A DNA stretch of 64,000 bases from Zea mays (lineage: Eukaryota; Streptophyta; Magnoliopsida; Poales; Poaceae). Positions within the stretch are counted from its first letter, which is position 1. Every line of letters begins with the position of its first letter. Shown here one piece after another: positions 1 through 11,929 of the stretch. The stretch is taken from positions 137,156,207-137,220,206 of the forward strand of contig NC_050098.1 in assembly GCF_902167145.1 (NCBI RefSeq), given 5' to 3'. The translations under genes were made by a program, and so were the position numbers. The notes beneath the pieces are model-generated. The model ran no database searches. It was not told where the DNA came from and saw only the letters and a list, made by a program, of their open reading frames with translations.

Positions 1-319
1 GGCGTGGCCTCCTCCCTACAAGAGGCTTCGCTATGGGGATCCCAGATCCATCACTAGGCTACTTTCAATTTTTAAGTTATGATGTAATAAGTTAGTTCTC
101 GCGTCAGACGATGAATACTCTTTTAAAGTTATCTTTATAATAATAACAACCATGTGATGGTGTTGGTTGATATGTTTGAGTTGGATTTTTGTTTGAGTGC
201 AATGGTCTTATGGAATGATGGCCATAAGAGCATATAAAAAACATAAACTTAAGCTATTCCCCTCTAGAACTTTTATTACTCCCCACTTCTCTAAAGAAGT
301 TCACTTTCTAACCAATCAG
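1..319 (+). other. Leader upstream of the Tekay-like gag
   Basis: AT-rich non-coding sequence before the first plausible gag ATG at 320. It does not align visibly with the end of the 3' LTR, so it is probably the untranslated leader. No primer binding site was identified. Confidence 0.45.
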
Positions 320-1490
320 ATGGTGAACGCTCGCTAAGGACCCAACAACAACAAGAACCAGCGTGGTCAACAGATACCACCACCACCACCGAACCCCAAC
401 ATGGAACAGTTCATCGTAGCTTAGATGCAGCTTCTGCAGGGTCTCACTGCATCTGTGCAGCAGATTCAGCAGAATCGGCAGAATTAGCAACACCACCAGC
501 AACAACAGTATGCACCCCCAGCTAGAGATAAGCACCGGGATTTTATGAGCCATCACCCGCCAACGTTCTCTCATGCGGTTGATCCTTTGGATGCCGATGA
601 CTGGCTCAAGGTCATTGGAAAGAAGTTGGATATCACCCAGTGCAACGACCGGGAGAAGGTCTTGTACGCCTCGGGAAAACTCGAGGGTTCCGCGTCCGAT
701 TGGTGGGATGCCTTCACAGCGGCACACCCCAATGTGGATACCATAACCTGGTAGGAGTTCCAAGTGAACTTCCGCGCTCATCATATTCCCTCGGGAATAA
801 GGAAGCTGAAGAAGAAAGAGTTCCTTTCCCTGACTCAAGGGAATATGACTGTCAGTGAGTACTGTGATCGCTTCACCCAGCTTTCACGCTACGCACCAGA
901 AGAGGTGGATATAGATGAGAAGCGCCAAGAGCGTTTCTTGGAAGGATTGATTGGACCTCTGAACTATCAACTGTAGAGTCATACCTTCCCCAACTTTCAG
1001 ACTCTATTGAACAAGGCAATTGGCCTTGAAAGTAAAAGAAGGGAACTGTCTGACCATAAAAAGAAATTCCAAGGTCAGTCCAGCAGGAACACCCGCCCGA
1101 ACAACGCTCAAGGTTCTCAGTTCCGCTCTGGGAATAAGGGTGGAAATAATTATCAAGTGCAACACTCTGGACAACAAGGCCAGAGGAATAATCAAAGTCA
1201 TAACAAGAAGAGGAACAACTCTCAGACCACCCAGAGGTCTGGTGGGAGTTTACAGAATCGTCAATGTGGTGCCGTGAACACGCAGGCCAGAAGCAACAAC
1301 GCACCAGTCCAACCCAATGGTTGTTTCAAGTGCGGTGAGCTTGGCCATTATGCTAACAATTGCCCTAGGCACAACCAACAGACACCTCAGAAGAGCAACA
1401 ATCAGAGGAATGACCAGAACACCCCCGCTTGTGGATCTGCTCAGAACAAAGCTCCGCAGAACCAGAGTAGAGGAAGGGTCAATCACGTCA
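320..1490 (+). pseudogene. gag: gag of the Tekay-like element (decayed)
   Basis: Structural nucleocapsid gene. The frame opens at ATG 320 and is cut by stops at 335, 422, 485, 752 and 974, all explicable as CAA/CAG or TGG turned into a stop. A retrotransposon-gag domain can be followed from about 545 to 1000 (LDADDW, DWWDAF and RFLEGL-type motifs). Next comes a Gln/Asn-rich basic stretch, then a CCHC zinc knuckle at 1322-1363 (CX2CX4HX4C), intact. The frame runs on into the protease without a stop, as in other single-ORF gypsy elements. The gene cannot give full-length product. Confidence 0.85.
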
Positions 1491-4400
1491 CAGCGGAATC
1501 AGTGCTTAAGGATGCCGATGTGGTGTATGGTATGTTCCTTGTTAACTCCATACCTGCATCAGTTTTATTTGACTCTGGAGCATCACATTCATTTATAACT
1601 GAGTCATTTGTGGAAAAGCATAACTTACCAAAGCACCCTCTTAAGAAGATGTTACACATTAGTTCACAAGGAGGTGACATGAAGGCCACACATTCATGCC
1701 TCCATGTTAATCTCAAGATTCAAGGAATAGATTTTCTAGTCAACCTAGTGGTCTTAGGATCCAACAATATTGATGTGATTCTTGGATGCGACTGGTTGAA
1801 AAGTTGTGATGGAGTGATACAATGTGCCAACGGAACAATTACGTTGACAAGTTCGCAAGGCGAAAGAATCCAAGTTAGCACAGACAAGCCAAGACATGCA
1901 AAAGGAAAGACAGTGGTGAATCATTTGGAAGAAAAGCCCTTGGAAAATATCAAGGTAGTGTGTGAATACCCAGACGTATTTCTGGAGGAATTACGAGGTA
2001 TGCCACCTGACCGTGATATAGAGTTTTCTATTGAATTATTACCCAGAAATGCACCTATCTCAAAAGACCTTATAGAATGGATGTCAAAGATTTAGTAGAA
2101 CTGAAGAAACAAATAGAAGAATTACTAGAAAAAGGTTTCATTCGCCCAAGTTCATCCCCTCGGGGAGCCCCAGTTCTATTTGTGAGCAAGAAAGATGGTT
2201 CAAGGAGAATGTGTGTTGATTATAGAAGTTTGAATGAAGTAACCATTAAGAATAAATACCCATTACCTCGAATTGAAGATTTATTTGATCAGATGAAGGG
2301 AGCTAAGATATTCTCGAAGATAGACCTAAGACCGGGATATCATCAGTTAAAGATTCGAGCAGAAGATGTACCCAAGACAACCTTCACTATGAGATATGGA
2401 TTATATGAGTTTTTGGTCATGTCGTTTGGATTGACTAATGCACCGACATACTTTATGAACTTGATGAATAAAGTATTCATGGAATATCTGGATCAGTTTG
2501 TGGTCGTATTCATTGATGACATACTGATATATTCTCCGAATGAAGAAACACATGAAGATCATCTAAGGCTAGTCCTACAAAAGCTTCGTGACAACCAATT
2601 GTTTGCACAGTTCTCGAAGTGTGATTTTTGGTTGAAGGAAGTTGCTTTCCTAGGACATATTGTTACTGATGGTGGAATTAAAGTGGACCCAGGAAAGATA
2701 AGTGAGATACTAAATTGGAAGCAACCAAAGGATGCATCCAAGATCAGAAGTTTTCTTGGATTGGCAGGATACTACAGAAGATTTATTGAAGGTTTTTCCA
2801 AGTTAGTGAAACCTCTTACCTCACTACTAGAGAAAGGTAAAGAGTTTAAGTGGGATGAAGCATGCCAAAATTGTTTTGAGGAACTCAAGAAAAGGTTAAC
2901 CACTGCACCAATATTGGTAATGCCAGACATTCACAAGGGATTTGATGTGTATTGCGATGCATCACACCTTGGACTTGGATGTGTGCTAATGCAAGAAGGA
3001 AAAGTAATAGCCTATGCTTCAAAATAGTTGAGGAAGCATGGGAAGAATTATCCTACGCATGATTTGGAACTAGCTATCGTAGTGCATGCTTTGAAGATTT
3101 GTAGGCACTATATGATTGGAAACAAGTGCAAAATCTTCACGGATCACAAAAGCTTGAAATGCATATTCACTCAGAAAGAACTCAACCTAAGACAGAGAAG
3201 ATGGCTTGAGTTGATCAAAGACTATGATTTGGAAAACAATATCACCCAGGAAAAGCAAATGTAGTGGCTGATGCTTTGAGCCGTAAGGGTCAAGTGAACA
3301 ACATCACTACTCATTTGATGTCACAAGAGTTGTGTTGGGAAATGGAACAACTTAACCTTGGAATGCTCAATAATATAGAAGCAACAATTATGGAAGTTGA
3401 ATCTACTTTGGAAGAAGAGATTCGCAAAGGACAAGAGTCTGATGAGAAAATCAAAGAAATTAAGACATAAATTGGTTTGGGTAAAGCCCCAGATTTCACG
3501 GAAGATGAACAAGGCACAATATGGTTTAAGAAGAGAATATGTGTACCGAAAATCGAACACCTACGCCAACTTATTTTGAGAAAAGCTCATGATTTGGCTT
3601 ACTATATTCACCTTGGAAGTACAAAGATGTACCAGGACCTAAAGGAAAAGTATTGGTGGTACAGTTTGAAAAGAGATGTTGCTACTCACGTTGCATTGTG
3701 TGACGTTTGTTAGCGAGTTAAAGCCGAACATCAAAGACCAACAGGATTACTACAACCTCTCAAGGTACCAGAATGGAAATGGGAAGAAATCGGTATGGAT
3801 TTCATAGTTGGACTACCCCGTACTCGGGATGGCTATGATTCAATATGGGTCATAGTAGACAGGTTGACTAAAGTGGCACACTTTATACCTGTGAAGACAA
3901 CTTACTCAGGAGACCAGTTAGCAGAGTTATACATGTCGAGGATTGTTTGTCTGCATGGAGTACCAAAGAAGATCGTATCGGATCGAGGAACCCAGTTTAC
4001 CTCACACTTTTGGAAAAGACTACATGAGTCCATGGATACCAAGCTAAACTTTAGTTCAGCTTATCATCCGCAAACGGATGGGCAAACGGAAAGAACAAAC
4101 CAAGTGTTGGAAGATATGCTAAGAGCTTGCGCTCTAAAGCATGGTAGAAGCTAGGATAAAAGTTTGCTTTATGCAGAATTCTCGTATAACAATAGTTATC
4201 AAGCAAGCCTAAAAATGGTACCATTTGAAGCACTTTACGGACGAAAGTGTAGAACACCGCTTTATTGGAATCAGACCAGAGAAAGTCAAGTATTTGGTCT
4301 AGAAATTCTCCAAGAAGCAGAAAAGCAAGTGCAGATTATCAGAGAGAATTTGAAGACAACACATTCAAGACAGAAAAGCTATGCTGATAATAGAAGAAGA

Positions 4401-4844
4401 GAGTTGATATTTGAAGTAGGATACTTCGTATACCTTAAAGTTTCACCGATGAGAGGAATGAAAAGATTTAAGGTTAAGGGAAAATTATCTCCTCGCTATA
4501 TTGGCCCATTCAAGATTTTGGAAAGAAAAGGAGAAGTAGCCTACCAGTTAGAGCTACCCGATAGTTTATCGGATGTGCATGACGTATTTCACGTGTCACA
4601 ACTCAAGAAGTGCTTGAGAGTACCATAGGAACATTTACCCATGGAAGAACTGAATGTTAATGAAGATTTGACTTATTCGGAGTACCCTGTCAGAATTCTG
4701 GAAACATCTCACAGAATTACACGGAGTAAAGTCATTAACATGTGCAAGGTTTAGTGGAGTCATCATTCGGAAGATGAGGCCACTTGGGAAAGAGAAGATG
4801 AACTCAGAGCAGAATTCCCCCAGTTATTCTCGGAAGTTTCTTAA
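1491..4844 (+). pseudogene. pol: pol of the Tekay-like element: PR-RT-RH-IN-chromodomain (decayed)
   Basis: The aspartic protease shows FDSGASHSF with its Asp codon at 1571. A frameshift near 2060-2070 moves the frame before reverse transcriptase, which has the FIDD active site at 2509-2520. RNase H follows (YCDAS near 2950), then the linker motif VADALSRKG at 3261-3290 after another frameshift near 3236-3240. Integrase has its zinc-binding region around 3580-3720 and catalytic core with MDFIVGLP, SDRGTQF and HPQTDGQTER between 3795 and 4100. A chromodomain (RILETS to WSHHSEDEATWERE) lies at about 4690-4800, ending at TAA 4842-4844. In-frame stops lie at 3025, 3468, 3711, 4152, 4626 and about 4752; most restore to Gln or Trp by one C-to-T or G-to-A change. 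Confidence 0.88.
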
Positions 4845-4862
4845 TCTCGGGGACGAGATTCT

Positions 4863-4879
4863 TTTAAGATGGGTAGGTT
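4863..4879 (+). promoter_or_regulatory. Polypurine tract of the Tekay-like element
   Basis: A purine-rich stretch (AAGATGGGTAGG) ends directly at the TG of the 3' LTR, where plus-strand DNA synthesis is primed. It carries pyrimidine interruptions, consistent with age. Confidence 0.6.
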
Positions 4880-7800
4880 TGTAACACCATAAAAACCATC
4901 AACTAAAAAATAATGCATTTAGTTATTATGGTAATTAGGATAATAAATTTTTATTCAAGTGCTTGTTATTTATTTGCGTTTTGAATAATTTTTGATGTGC
5001 GCATGATTGATTATTGGATGTTTAATAGCATTTCTTCTTATAGGAAAATCCTAGTAAATAATATAATAATTAATAGTCTAAAAATAAATATTTTATTTAT
5101 AAATAGTTTTGGTTTAATTATTATAAATTTTAGAGTTATTTAAAAATGTATTTCGAATTAAAAAAAGATTAGAAAAAAGAAAATAAACCTAACCTAACCC
5201 TAAGGCCCACTAGGGGCCAACTAAGAACCCTAGCCGCGCGCGCCCCCTGCTGGCTCTTCCCAGCCGCCGCTGTCGCCCCCTGCTGCTTCCCTCTCCTTTC
5301 CCTTTCTCTCTCCTCCCCCTCTCACCTCTCTAGCGCGCACAGCCGCCAGGGCGCAGTCGCCTGACCACGCCCGCGCTAGGAAGCCACCGCAGCCGCCAGA
5401 GCCCTGCACGCCCGCACCCAAGGCCGCGCCGACGAGCCCCTGCCCTGCCGCGCCCCTGCACCGCGCCCAGGCGCCCAGCCCGACGCTCTCCCTTGCGCCC
5501 AAGCCAGGAAGCCAGACCGAGCCCAGACGCCCTGCTCGCACGTCCGACCGGCCACGGCGCGCCCCGCCCACGACCCCACACTGCGCAGCCGCCCGCGGCC
5601 GAGCCCGACCGAGCGACGACCGCGACCACGCCAGGAACCGATGCCGCGTCCGACGCCGCCCAACCAAGCAGACCCGTGCGTCCGTTCGCCCACCGCGTTA
5701 ATGATCATCACTGTTTCCGTTTCTTCCTCCCATCACTCCCCTCCATTACTCCCTCCCTCCATCAATGGCGCCATGAAGCACAGCCGACGCCTCTCTCCCT
5801 CCCCCGGCCGACCTTCCCTCTCCCTCCCTCTCCTCTATAAAAACCGAGCTCCTCTCTCTCCCTTCTCCTTACCCGAGCTCGCCCCCATCTCTCTCTCACT
5901 CTCCTCGCCATTAGAGCCACCGCCGCCGTTGTTGGAGTTCGTCGTCGCCGGAGACCGTGGAGCTCGCCGGAGCTACACCATCTGCCATCCGAAGCTGAGC
6001 CCCTGCTTTTCTCCACCCGACCGAACCCCCGTCGAACCCTCCCCGTCATACGTGCAAACTCAAGGTTGAAGACGACCCAAAATATTTTATGTATTTTTGA
6101 AATTACTTTTGATTCAGTTTTTGAATTGTATATTTATTATGTTGTAATATGAGCATGTTGTGATTCGAAATTCACGTGTATGCGCGCTATGGATTTTTTG
6201 GTAGATATATGCGATAAATAGTGCACTGTGATTATTCATGTTATTCGATGCGATGACTTTTAGAATGTCGGATTAGAGAGAAGTATAACGAAAATTTAGT
6301 AGTCACACGTTGGTGATAAAAACATTAGATAAGAAATTTTATAGTTAATTTTGGTCACAATAAACTTTGGAAACTATTTGGAGGATTATAATCATAGGTT
6401 CATTTTAATGGATTTAGTAAATGGTCTAGAATTCATGGCCATATAAACATTATAGGATTTTAGATGATTTATATCCGATTATTTTAATAATACTTTCTTT
6501 TAGAAAGAAAGGAGAAAATACCACTAGTCGTATGAGAAATAGATTTTTACTAGCCAAAATAAATGTGTTCATGAGTATAGCACTTAACTTTTTAGAATTA
6601 ATAAATATACTTGTTTATGTCAAAATAACCCCACTTATGTTATAAAAGCCCAATTGGTGATTTATGTTGATTTTTAGAATATTAATATTAGTAGATTCAT
6701 TTTTAGCTATACACATAAACTCAAGTTAGAAATAAAAGGAATAAAGTCTATTAGTCTATTTATTAGTATTACAGAAAAATAGTTAGCATTTATTTTCATA
6801 AATAATGTTAATACGTATCAATACTAGTTAAAACTATTATTATAGCACCTACTCATAATTTCACCATTTATGACTCACAAGAATAGTCATAATTGAATTA
6901 ATAAATATTTACACGATTAAGACGTATTAATGTGTGTGATAAGTGCGATGTGTTAATATGAATGTAATGGTGAATGATTACCCTGTACTGGTGTATGTTT
7001 ATTTATTTGGTGTACATATTCTTTTGTGTGTGGGATATGCAAATCGATTTTAGAAGTGGATTGTGAGGTAGACGAGCCTAACACGTTCGAGGACGAACCG
7101 CAGGACACGTTCGAGCAAGGCAAGTGGATTCTCCCTCTGCATATTCTATTTGTACCCAATTAATGCATATAATAATGTTTACTTTTTGGATATACTGCAT
7201 AATTTGATGGGATTTACCTAATTAAGGATTTTCTAGATTTACCAACTTTATTCCTTGATTACCCTGGGAAAATACTATGCTTTGCAAATTGATGCTACCG
7301 CTCAACTTAATAATTTTTATGTCACTCCTGTTTTAATGTTCCGTAAATGAAAGTGGTATTACGATGTTAACCCGATGGTTAAACAAGATTATTGCATATT
7401 AATTGGAACATGGAGTGATCACCCAGGAAAACAGTGCTACCATGAGGGTGGTATGGGACGCCCTAGGCTAAATAACTAGGGAAGTCTTATGTCGGGTGCT
7501 GGTCGTGGTCGACCGGAACAGGGGCATCTGGCAAGCGCTTATAGATCCGACTCAGACAGATTGGATACGAGCATAGTTCCCAAAGCTTTACCCTGCAGTC
7601 TGGGCTATAAGTTGGTTACGTTAGGTGTGCTCTATGCAGTTTGACCATTTCCAGCATTTGCATATTGAGGACTCTAGGGAAAAGCCTCGTAGTGAGACCC
7701 TAGCCATTCACCTCGGAAGTGAATACGTGTCTGATCAACCTAGGCAAGAAGGGAATCGTGACTCATGGGTAAAGATGCGCCACCTCTGCAGAGTGTGAAA

Positions 7801-8426
7801 CTGATATGTCAGTCGTGCTCACGGTTAAGAGCAGCCTAGACTCCTCACATGATAATTGAACTTGAAGATGGAAATAAATCGAGATCCGATGATTTGCCAA
7901 TAGTTTGCTTAAGTGGTTTCACTTAAGTGTTTTTGATATACTCTTATACCTTTGTTTAATGGGAATACTTGGGATACACACTTATTAGTAAGACAGGTGT
8001 TGTTAATAAAATATTGACCAACTAAAATGCTTACTGCTCAACCTTAGCCTCGCCTTGTTAAACTTGCATTAATTTTCCCCCACTTGCTGAGCTCCGACCA
8101 TAAGTGAGCTCACCCTTGCTAATATTTTGATCAGAGGGTGATGCTGGAGACTTCGCTGATGACGACGATGAGTTTTAAGTCTAACGATGCGCCGATCATC
8201 TTCCTGTGGGAGATTACCCATGTTATTTAATTCCGCCCTACTTTGATGTTGATACTTGTTAAAGATACAATGATTCAGATGATGTAATAAAGTACTCTAC
8301 TCTCTTTATGCCTTTATTGCATTGTCTTTTGATATAATACACTTTTGACGTCAACATATGTGTGGAAATGGATCTTGGCACACATATGCTATGCGCTCGG
8401 TTCTGCCTCTAGAATCGGGTATGACA
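4880..8426 (+). repeat. 3' LTR of the Tekay-like element
   Basis: A 3547-bp LTR from TGTAACACC to ATGACA. U3 is AT-rich to about 5200, then strongly GC-rich and CpG-rich at 5230-6060 with a TATA box at 5836. The remainder is AT-rich with a conserved GC-balanced block around 7430-7860. That block resembles, in reverse complement, the gypsy LTR at 34330-34760, so the two families are related. Long reading frames in the GC-rich part have no recognisable domain and are not treated as genes. Confidence 0.85.
5836..5843 (+). promoter_or_regulatory. TATA box of the Tekay-like LTR
   Basis: TATAAAAA follows a long pyrimidine-rich CT tract and the GC-rich U3, about 960 bp from the LTR start. It is the only good TATA box at the expected U3/R position. 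Confidence 0.65.
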
Positions 8427-8955
8427 CTTCATTATCAAAAAAGCTTTGACATAGATCAATGGAAGTGCGATGAAGCAAGCTTCGTTACGTTGTTGCGGAA
8501 GGGCGACATAGGGAGGTGTTGTTCAAGGTGCTAAGTGCAAATGTCAAAATTTCCTTATGACATTTGTAAACCTTGTATGTAATCTTTGAGGGTATGAATG
8601 TAATATCGTATGAAACTTTACGTTTGCCTATAAATAGGTGAACAGTACCCTCGTACTATTCATGCTGGATTGTAATTGCATTCACGCCTTTACCTTCAAG
8701 CAAAACGAAGGTATGAATGCATTGCGTGTTTTGATATTATTTGTACATTCAATATGAAATGAATAAATGACATGATATTACATTTGTAATTATATTTTTA
8801 TATTTATGAGTGATGAAGAACTGTTCTTCATGACCTTCATCCGAGATTGGTTATACCCGAAGGGGAATAATGCTTCGACAGACGAAGGTTTTTAACGTTT
8901 AACAAATATGTTGCCTTGTTCTTGATTCACAGCAATCGAAAACAAGTGACCAACA
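8427..8955 (+). repeat. 5' LTR of the Zeon-like element (5'-truncated)
   Basis: It aligns along its length with 33530-34061 and ends in CCAACA just before the primer site. About 80 bp are missing because the Tekay-like element inserted there. A TATA box (TATAAATA) lies at 8629-8636, matched at 33735-33742 in the 3' LTR. Confidence 0.85.
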
Positions 8956-8967
8956 TTGGCGCCCACC
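8956..8967 (+). promoter_or_regulatory. Primer binding site of the Zeon-like element
   Basis: TTGGCGCCCACC directly follows the 5' LTR. This GGCGCC-containing site is the form I know from Tat-group maize elements and differs from the initiator-Met type used by Opie and Ji. I do not assign the tRNA. Confidence 0.7.
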
Positions 8968-9083
8968 TCTAGTGAGATCAAACGACCACCTTCGTTAAGA
9001 GAACTCAAACGACCACCTTCGTCATACCACCGAAGAAGACAGCAGCGCCAGGGGCTGCCCTTGCTCCGCTGGACACCAATCAA

Positions 9084-10561
9084 GATGGGCTCCTTTTAAG
9101 GGAGGCCCGAAGCCAGAAGAGGAAAGCTATTAGCCCAACACCACAGGACGAAGAGTTGGATCAAGAGATCAGGGATCTAGAAGCTATTCATCAATAAGTG
9201 GAGAGAAGAAGGGAGAAGATGCTTTGGCTGGCTGAGCTCTAGAAAAAGATTGATGAAGCAACCAAAGAGATGAGATACATCAGACAAGACAATGAACAAG
9301 GGCATAAGCCACAACAGAGAGAGCTTCGTGAAGAAATCCCCAGCCATGATGACATATGGTATGGTAACTTTCATCATGATAACATTTCTTTTGATGATGC
9401 TTCCCCCCTAGCTACAGAATTGCAGGCTACCCCATGGCCACCTTCATACAAACCACCCTAGCTTCCTATGTATGATGGGCACTCAGACCCGAAGCAGTTT
9501 CTCATGAGCTACGAAGCAACCATATCATCATATGGTGGCAACACCGCTGTCATGGCAAAATCCTTTATCATGGCAGTCAGAAGTGTTGCTCAAACCTGGT
9601 ATTCTTCTCTTAGGTTAGGAACAATCATATCATGGCAGAAGTTGAAGGATATGTTAGTCACCAGCTTTTAGGGGTTTCAGACGAAGCTAGTGACCACTGA
9701 AGCCTTATTTCAGTGCGCACAGGACCACGAGGAGTATCTACATGCATACGTCTGAAGGAATCTGCATCTCAGGGCTCAGGCGCCAACGTTGCCAAATGAG
9801 ATTGTCATTGAAGTCACGATCAAGGACATCGTCCAGGACCAACAACACAATATTTCGCCAGAAAGCCACACAAACCCTGGAGAAGCTTCTCTAGATGATG
9901 GATGAGTACATCAGAGTCGACAACGATTTCCGACAAAGAAGGGAGGAAGCTTACAATTATTCTGAAATGACTAGGGGCTTCAGAGGAAGGCTCCACCCAA
10001 GGCATGTCAGAACAATACACAATCCCAGTGAAAGTGAAGACAGAGGCAATCACAACCAAGGGCACCAGTACAATTCCCAGTCAACTAGGACGCAACAAAG
10101 CTCATTTGGACTGCCAGCCCAAAGAGGTAGGGGGATGAAGCTTCGGAGGAAGATTCAACTCACAACCAAGAAGGCTATTTTGCTTGTTCTGTGGAGAGGA
10201 TAAGGGGCACACAACTAGAACCTTCCAAGTTACAATATAGAAGCAAAAGGATATAGCTGAGGTCGAAGCACGATAGAATTAGCCGAAGCAAGTCCTACAT
10301 ATTGCTTCGTGTTATTCTCCATACATTCCAGAGTATGTGGGCAATCAACAACCATTTTCACAACCTACAGTTTCAGTGGCTTCGGCAAGTCACTCTCCAG
10401 CTATGTGGGCCTTGCCATAACCACCGGTACTGGCTCCATCTTCGTCCCACAACCAGCAGCCTGAAGGGCAGCGTCAAATTCAGCAGCAACACGATGCAAG
10501 AGAAGAGTTCCAAGCTCGAATAGTTAACAGTACTGTTCCAGAGTCTAGGCACATTTACTGA
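9084..10561 (+). pseudogene. gag: gag remnant of the Zeon-like element
   Basis: A gag-like coding region starts after the primer site with a charged coiled-coil-like segment (about 9100-9300). The conserved gag core follows: PMYDGHSDPKQFLMSYEATI and TWYSSLRLGTI, 9465-9670. Stops at 9459 and 9669 (TAG where Gln is expected), plus stops and frameshifts around 9170-9240, 9750-9890 and 10200, break it. A zinc knuckle is recognisable near 10170-10225 (CLFCGEDKGH) but its last Cys is Phe. The frame ends at TGA 10559-10561. No protease, reverse transcriptase or integrase follows, as expected for a Zeon-type element that borrows enzymes from an autonomous partner. Confidence 0.8.
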
Positions 10562-10664
10562 AACTAAAGAGGGGCCAGACTAAGAACTTCATATACACCT
10601 ATTGTAATTTTCATTTCTCTCGCTTCATGTTTTTGCCTCAGAAACTATTTGAGAAGGTGCAAAC

Positions 10665-11879
10665 TGAAAGGGAAATGTGCCCTTGGGCCATTTCTAAGTA
10701 TTTTGGTGATTTAGTGTCCAACACAAGTGCCCAAGTGTTAAATGGTGGACAAAGTACAAATCAAGTATAAAGGTATGTTTCTCAGACTTAGTATATTGTT
10801 TTGGAGACTAATATATTATGTCTAAGTGCTGGAAACAGGAAAAATCAAGTTGGAATTAAAGATGGCTTTATTCAGCCGAAGTGGGTGCACCGGACTGTCC
10901 GGTGGTGCACCGGACAGTGTCCGGTGTGCCAGGCTGGCATCCGTCAACTAGCTGCTCTCGGGACTTCGTCGGCGGCGTACGGCTAAAATTCACCGGACTG
11001 TCCGGTGGTGCACCGGACTGTCCGGTGAGCCAACAGTCGGCCGGGCCAACGGTCGGCCACGGAATCCGCGCGCGACGCGTGGCAAGTGCCAACGGTCGGA
11101 TGGGGCACCGGACTGTCCGGTGTGCACCGGACAGTGTCCGGTGCGCCAACGGCTCCAAGACTGCAACGGTCGGCTTCACCAAATAAGGAAAGAGATCCGC
11201 ACCGGACAATGTCCGGTGCGCCAGGCGACAGAAGGCAAGAATTGCCTTCCTGGAATGCTCTCAACGGCTCCTAGCTACCTTGGGGCTATAAAAGGGACCC
11301 CTAGGCGCATGGAGGATGACACCAAGCATTCTCTAAGAATTCCTAAGCACCAAGACTTCGATTCCGCGCATTTGATTCTTTGTGATAGCAACTAGAGCTC
11401 CATTTGAGTTGTGAAATCGTCGGGTTGTGTTGTGAGCTCTTGTTGTGATTTGTGTGCGTGTTGGTACTCTGATTTAGTGTCTTGTGTGTGTTGCTCATCC
11501 CTCCCTTACTCTGTGCTTCTTTGTGAACATCTTTGTAAGGGCGAGAGACTCCAAGTTGTGGAGATTCCTCGCAAGCGGGATATAGAAAAGCAAAGCAAAA
11601 CACCATGGTATTCAAGTAGGTCTTTGGACCACTTGAGAGGGGTTGATTGCAACCCTCGTCCGTTGGGACGCCACAACGTGGAGTAGGCAAGCATTGGACT
11701 TGGCCGAACCACGGGATAAACCACTGTGCCATCTCTGTGTTGATCTCTTTGTGGTTATTGTGTTTTGCTAAGACTCCTCTCTAGCCACTTGGCATTCTTG
11801 TGCTAACTCCTAATCAAGTTTGGTGGCATTAAGTTTCAAGTTTGCAGGATCACCTATTCACCCCCTCTAGGTGCTCTCA
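10665..11879 (+). repeat. 5' LTR of Opie-1
   Basis: Runs from TGAAAGGGAAATGTG to GGTGCTCTCA. The centre holds repeated near-palindromes of the type CACCGGACTGTCCGGTG (10887-11222). A TATA box (TATAAAA) at 11287-11293 lies between GGGG and CCCC arms. The C-tract near the 3' end has 5 Cs. Confidence 0.95.
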
Positions 11880-11881
11880 AT

Positions 11882-11893
11882 TGGTATCAAAGT
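11882..11893 (+). promoter_or_regulatory. Primer binding site of Opie-1
   Basis: TGGTATCAAAGT, two bases after the 5' LTR, matches the TGGTATCAGAGC initiator-Met tRNA site with two changes. Confidence 0.85.
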
Positions 11894-11929
11894 CGTTCTC
11901 TTCAAGAAAGGGACTAATCGCCCGAAGAG

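Larger units (their letters stand above)
1..8426 (+). mobile_element. Tekay/del-like Ty3-gypsy chromovirus, 3' portion
   Basis: This is the leader, decayed gag-pol and complete 3' LTR of a chromodomain-bearing Ty3/gypsy element; the 5' LTR lies off the left edge. The order gag, protease, reverse transcriptase, RNase H, integrase, chromodomain is that of chromoviruses, and the long LTR starting TGTAACACC fits the Tekay/del group. The element ends in ATGACA and abuts sequence matching the LTR of a Zeon-like element, so it inserted into that LTR. The matching left TSD lies outside the window. Many stops and at least two frameshifts make it non-autonomous. The clade is well supported; the exact family name is from memory. 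Confidence 0.88.

Noticed and set aside
5185..5205. Telomere-like CCTAACCTAACCCTAA
   Set aside because: Only about two and a half imperfect units, inside an LTR.
5230..6069. Several long frames (up to 145 codons) on both strands in the GC-rich region
   Set aside because: They overlap on opposite strands, are low-complexity Ala/Arg/Gly/Pro-rich, lie in an LTR promoter and match no family.
10887..11222. Regularly repeated palindromes resembling a CRISPR array
   Set aside because: Spacing is irregular, the setting is a plant LTR, there are no cas genes, and the same repeats occur in all Opie/Ji-type LTRs.
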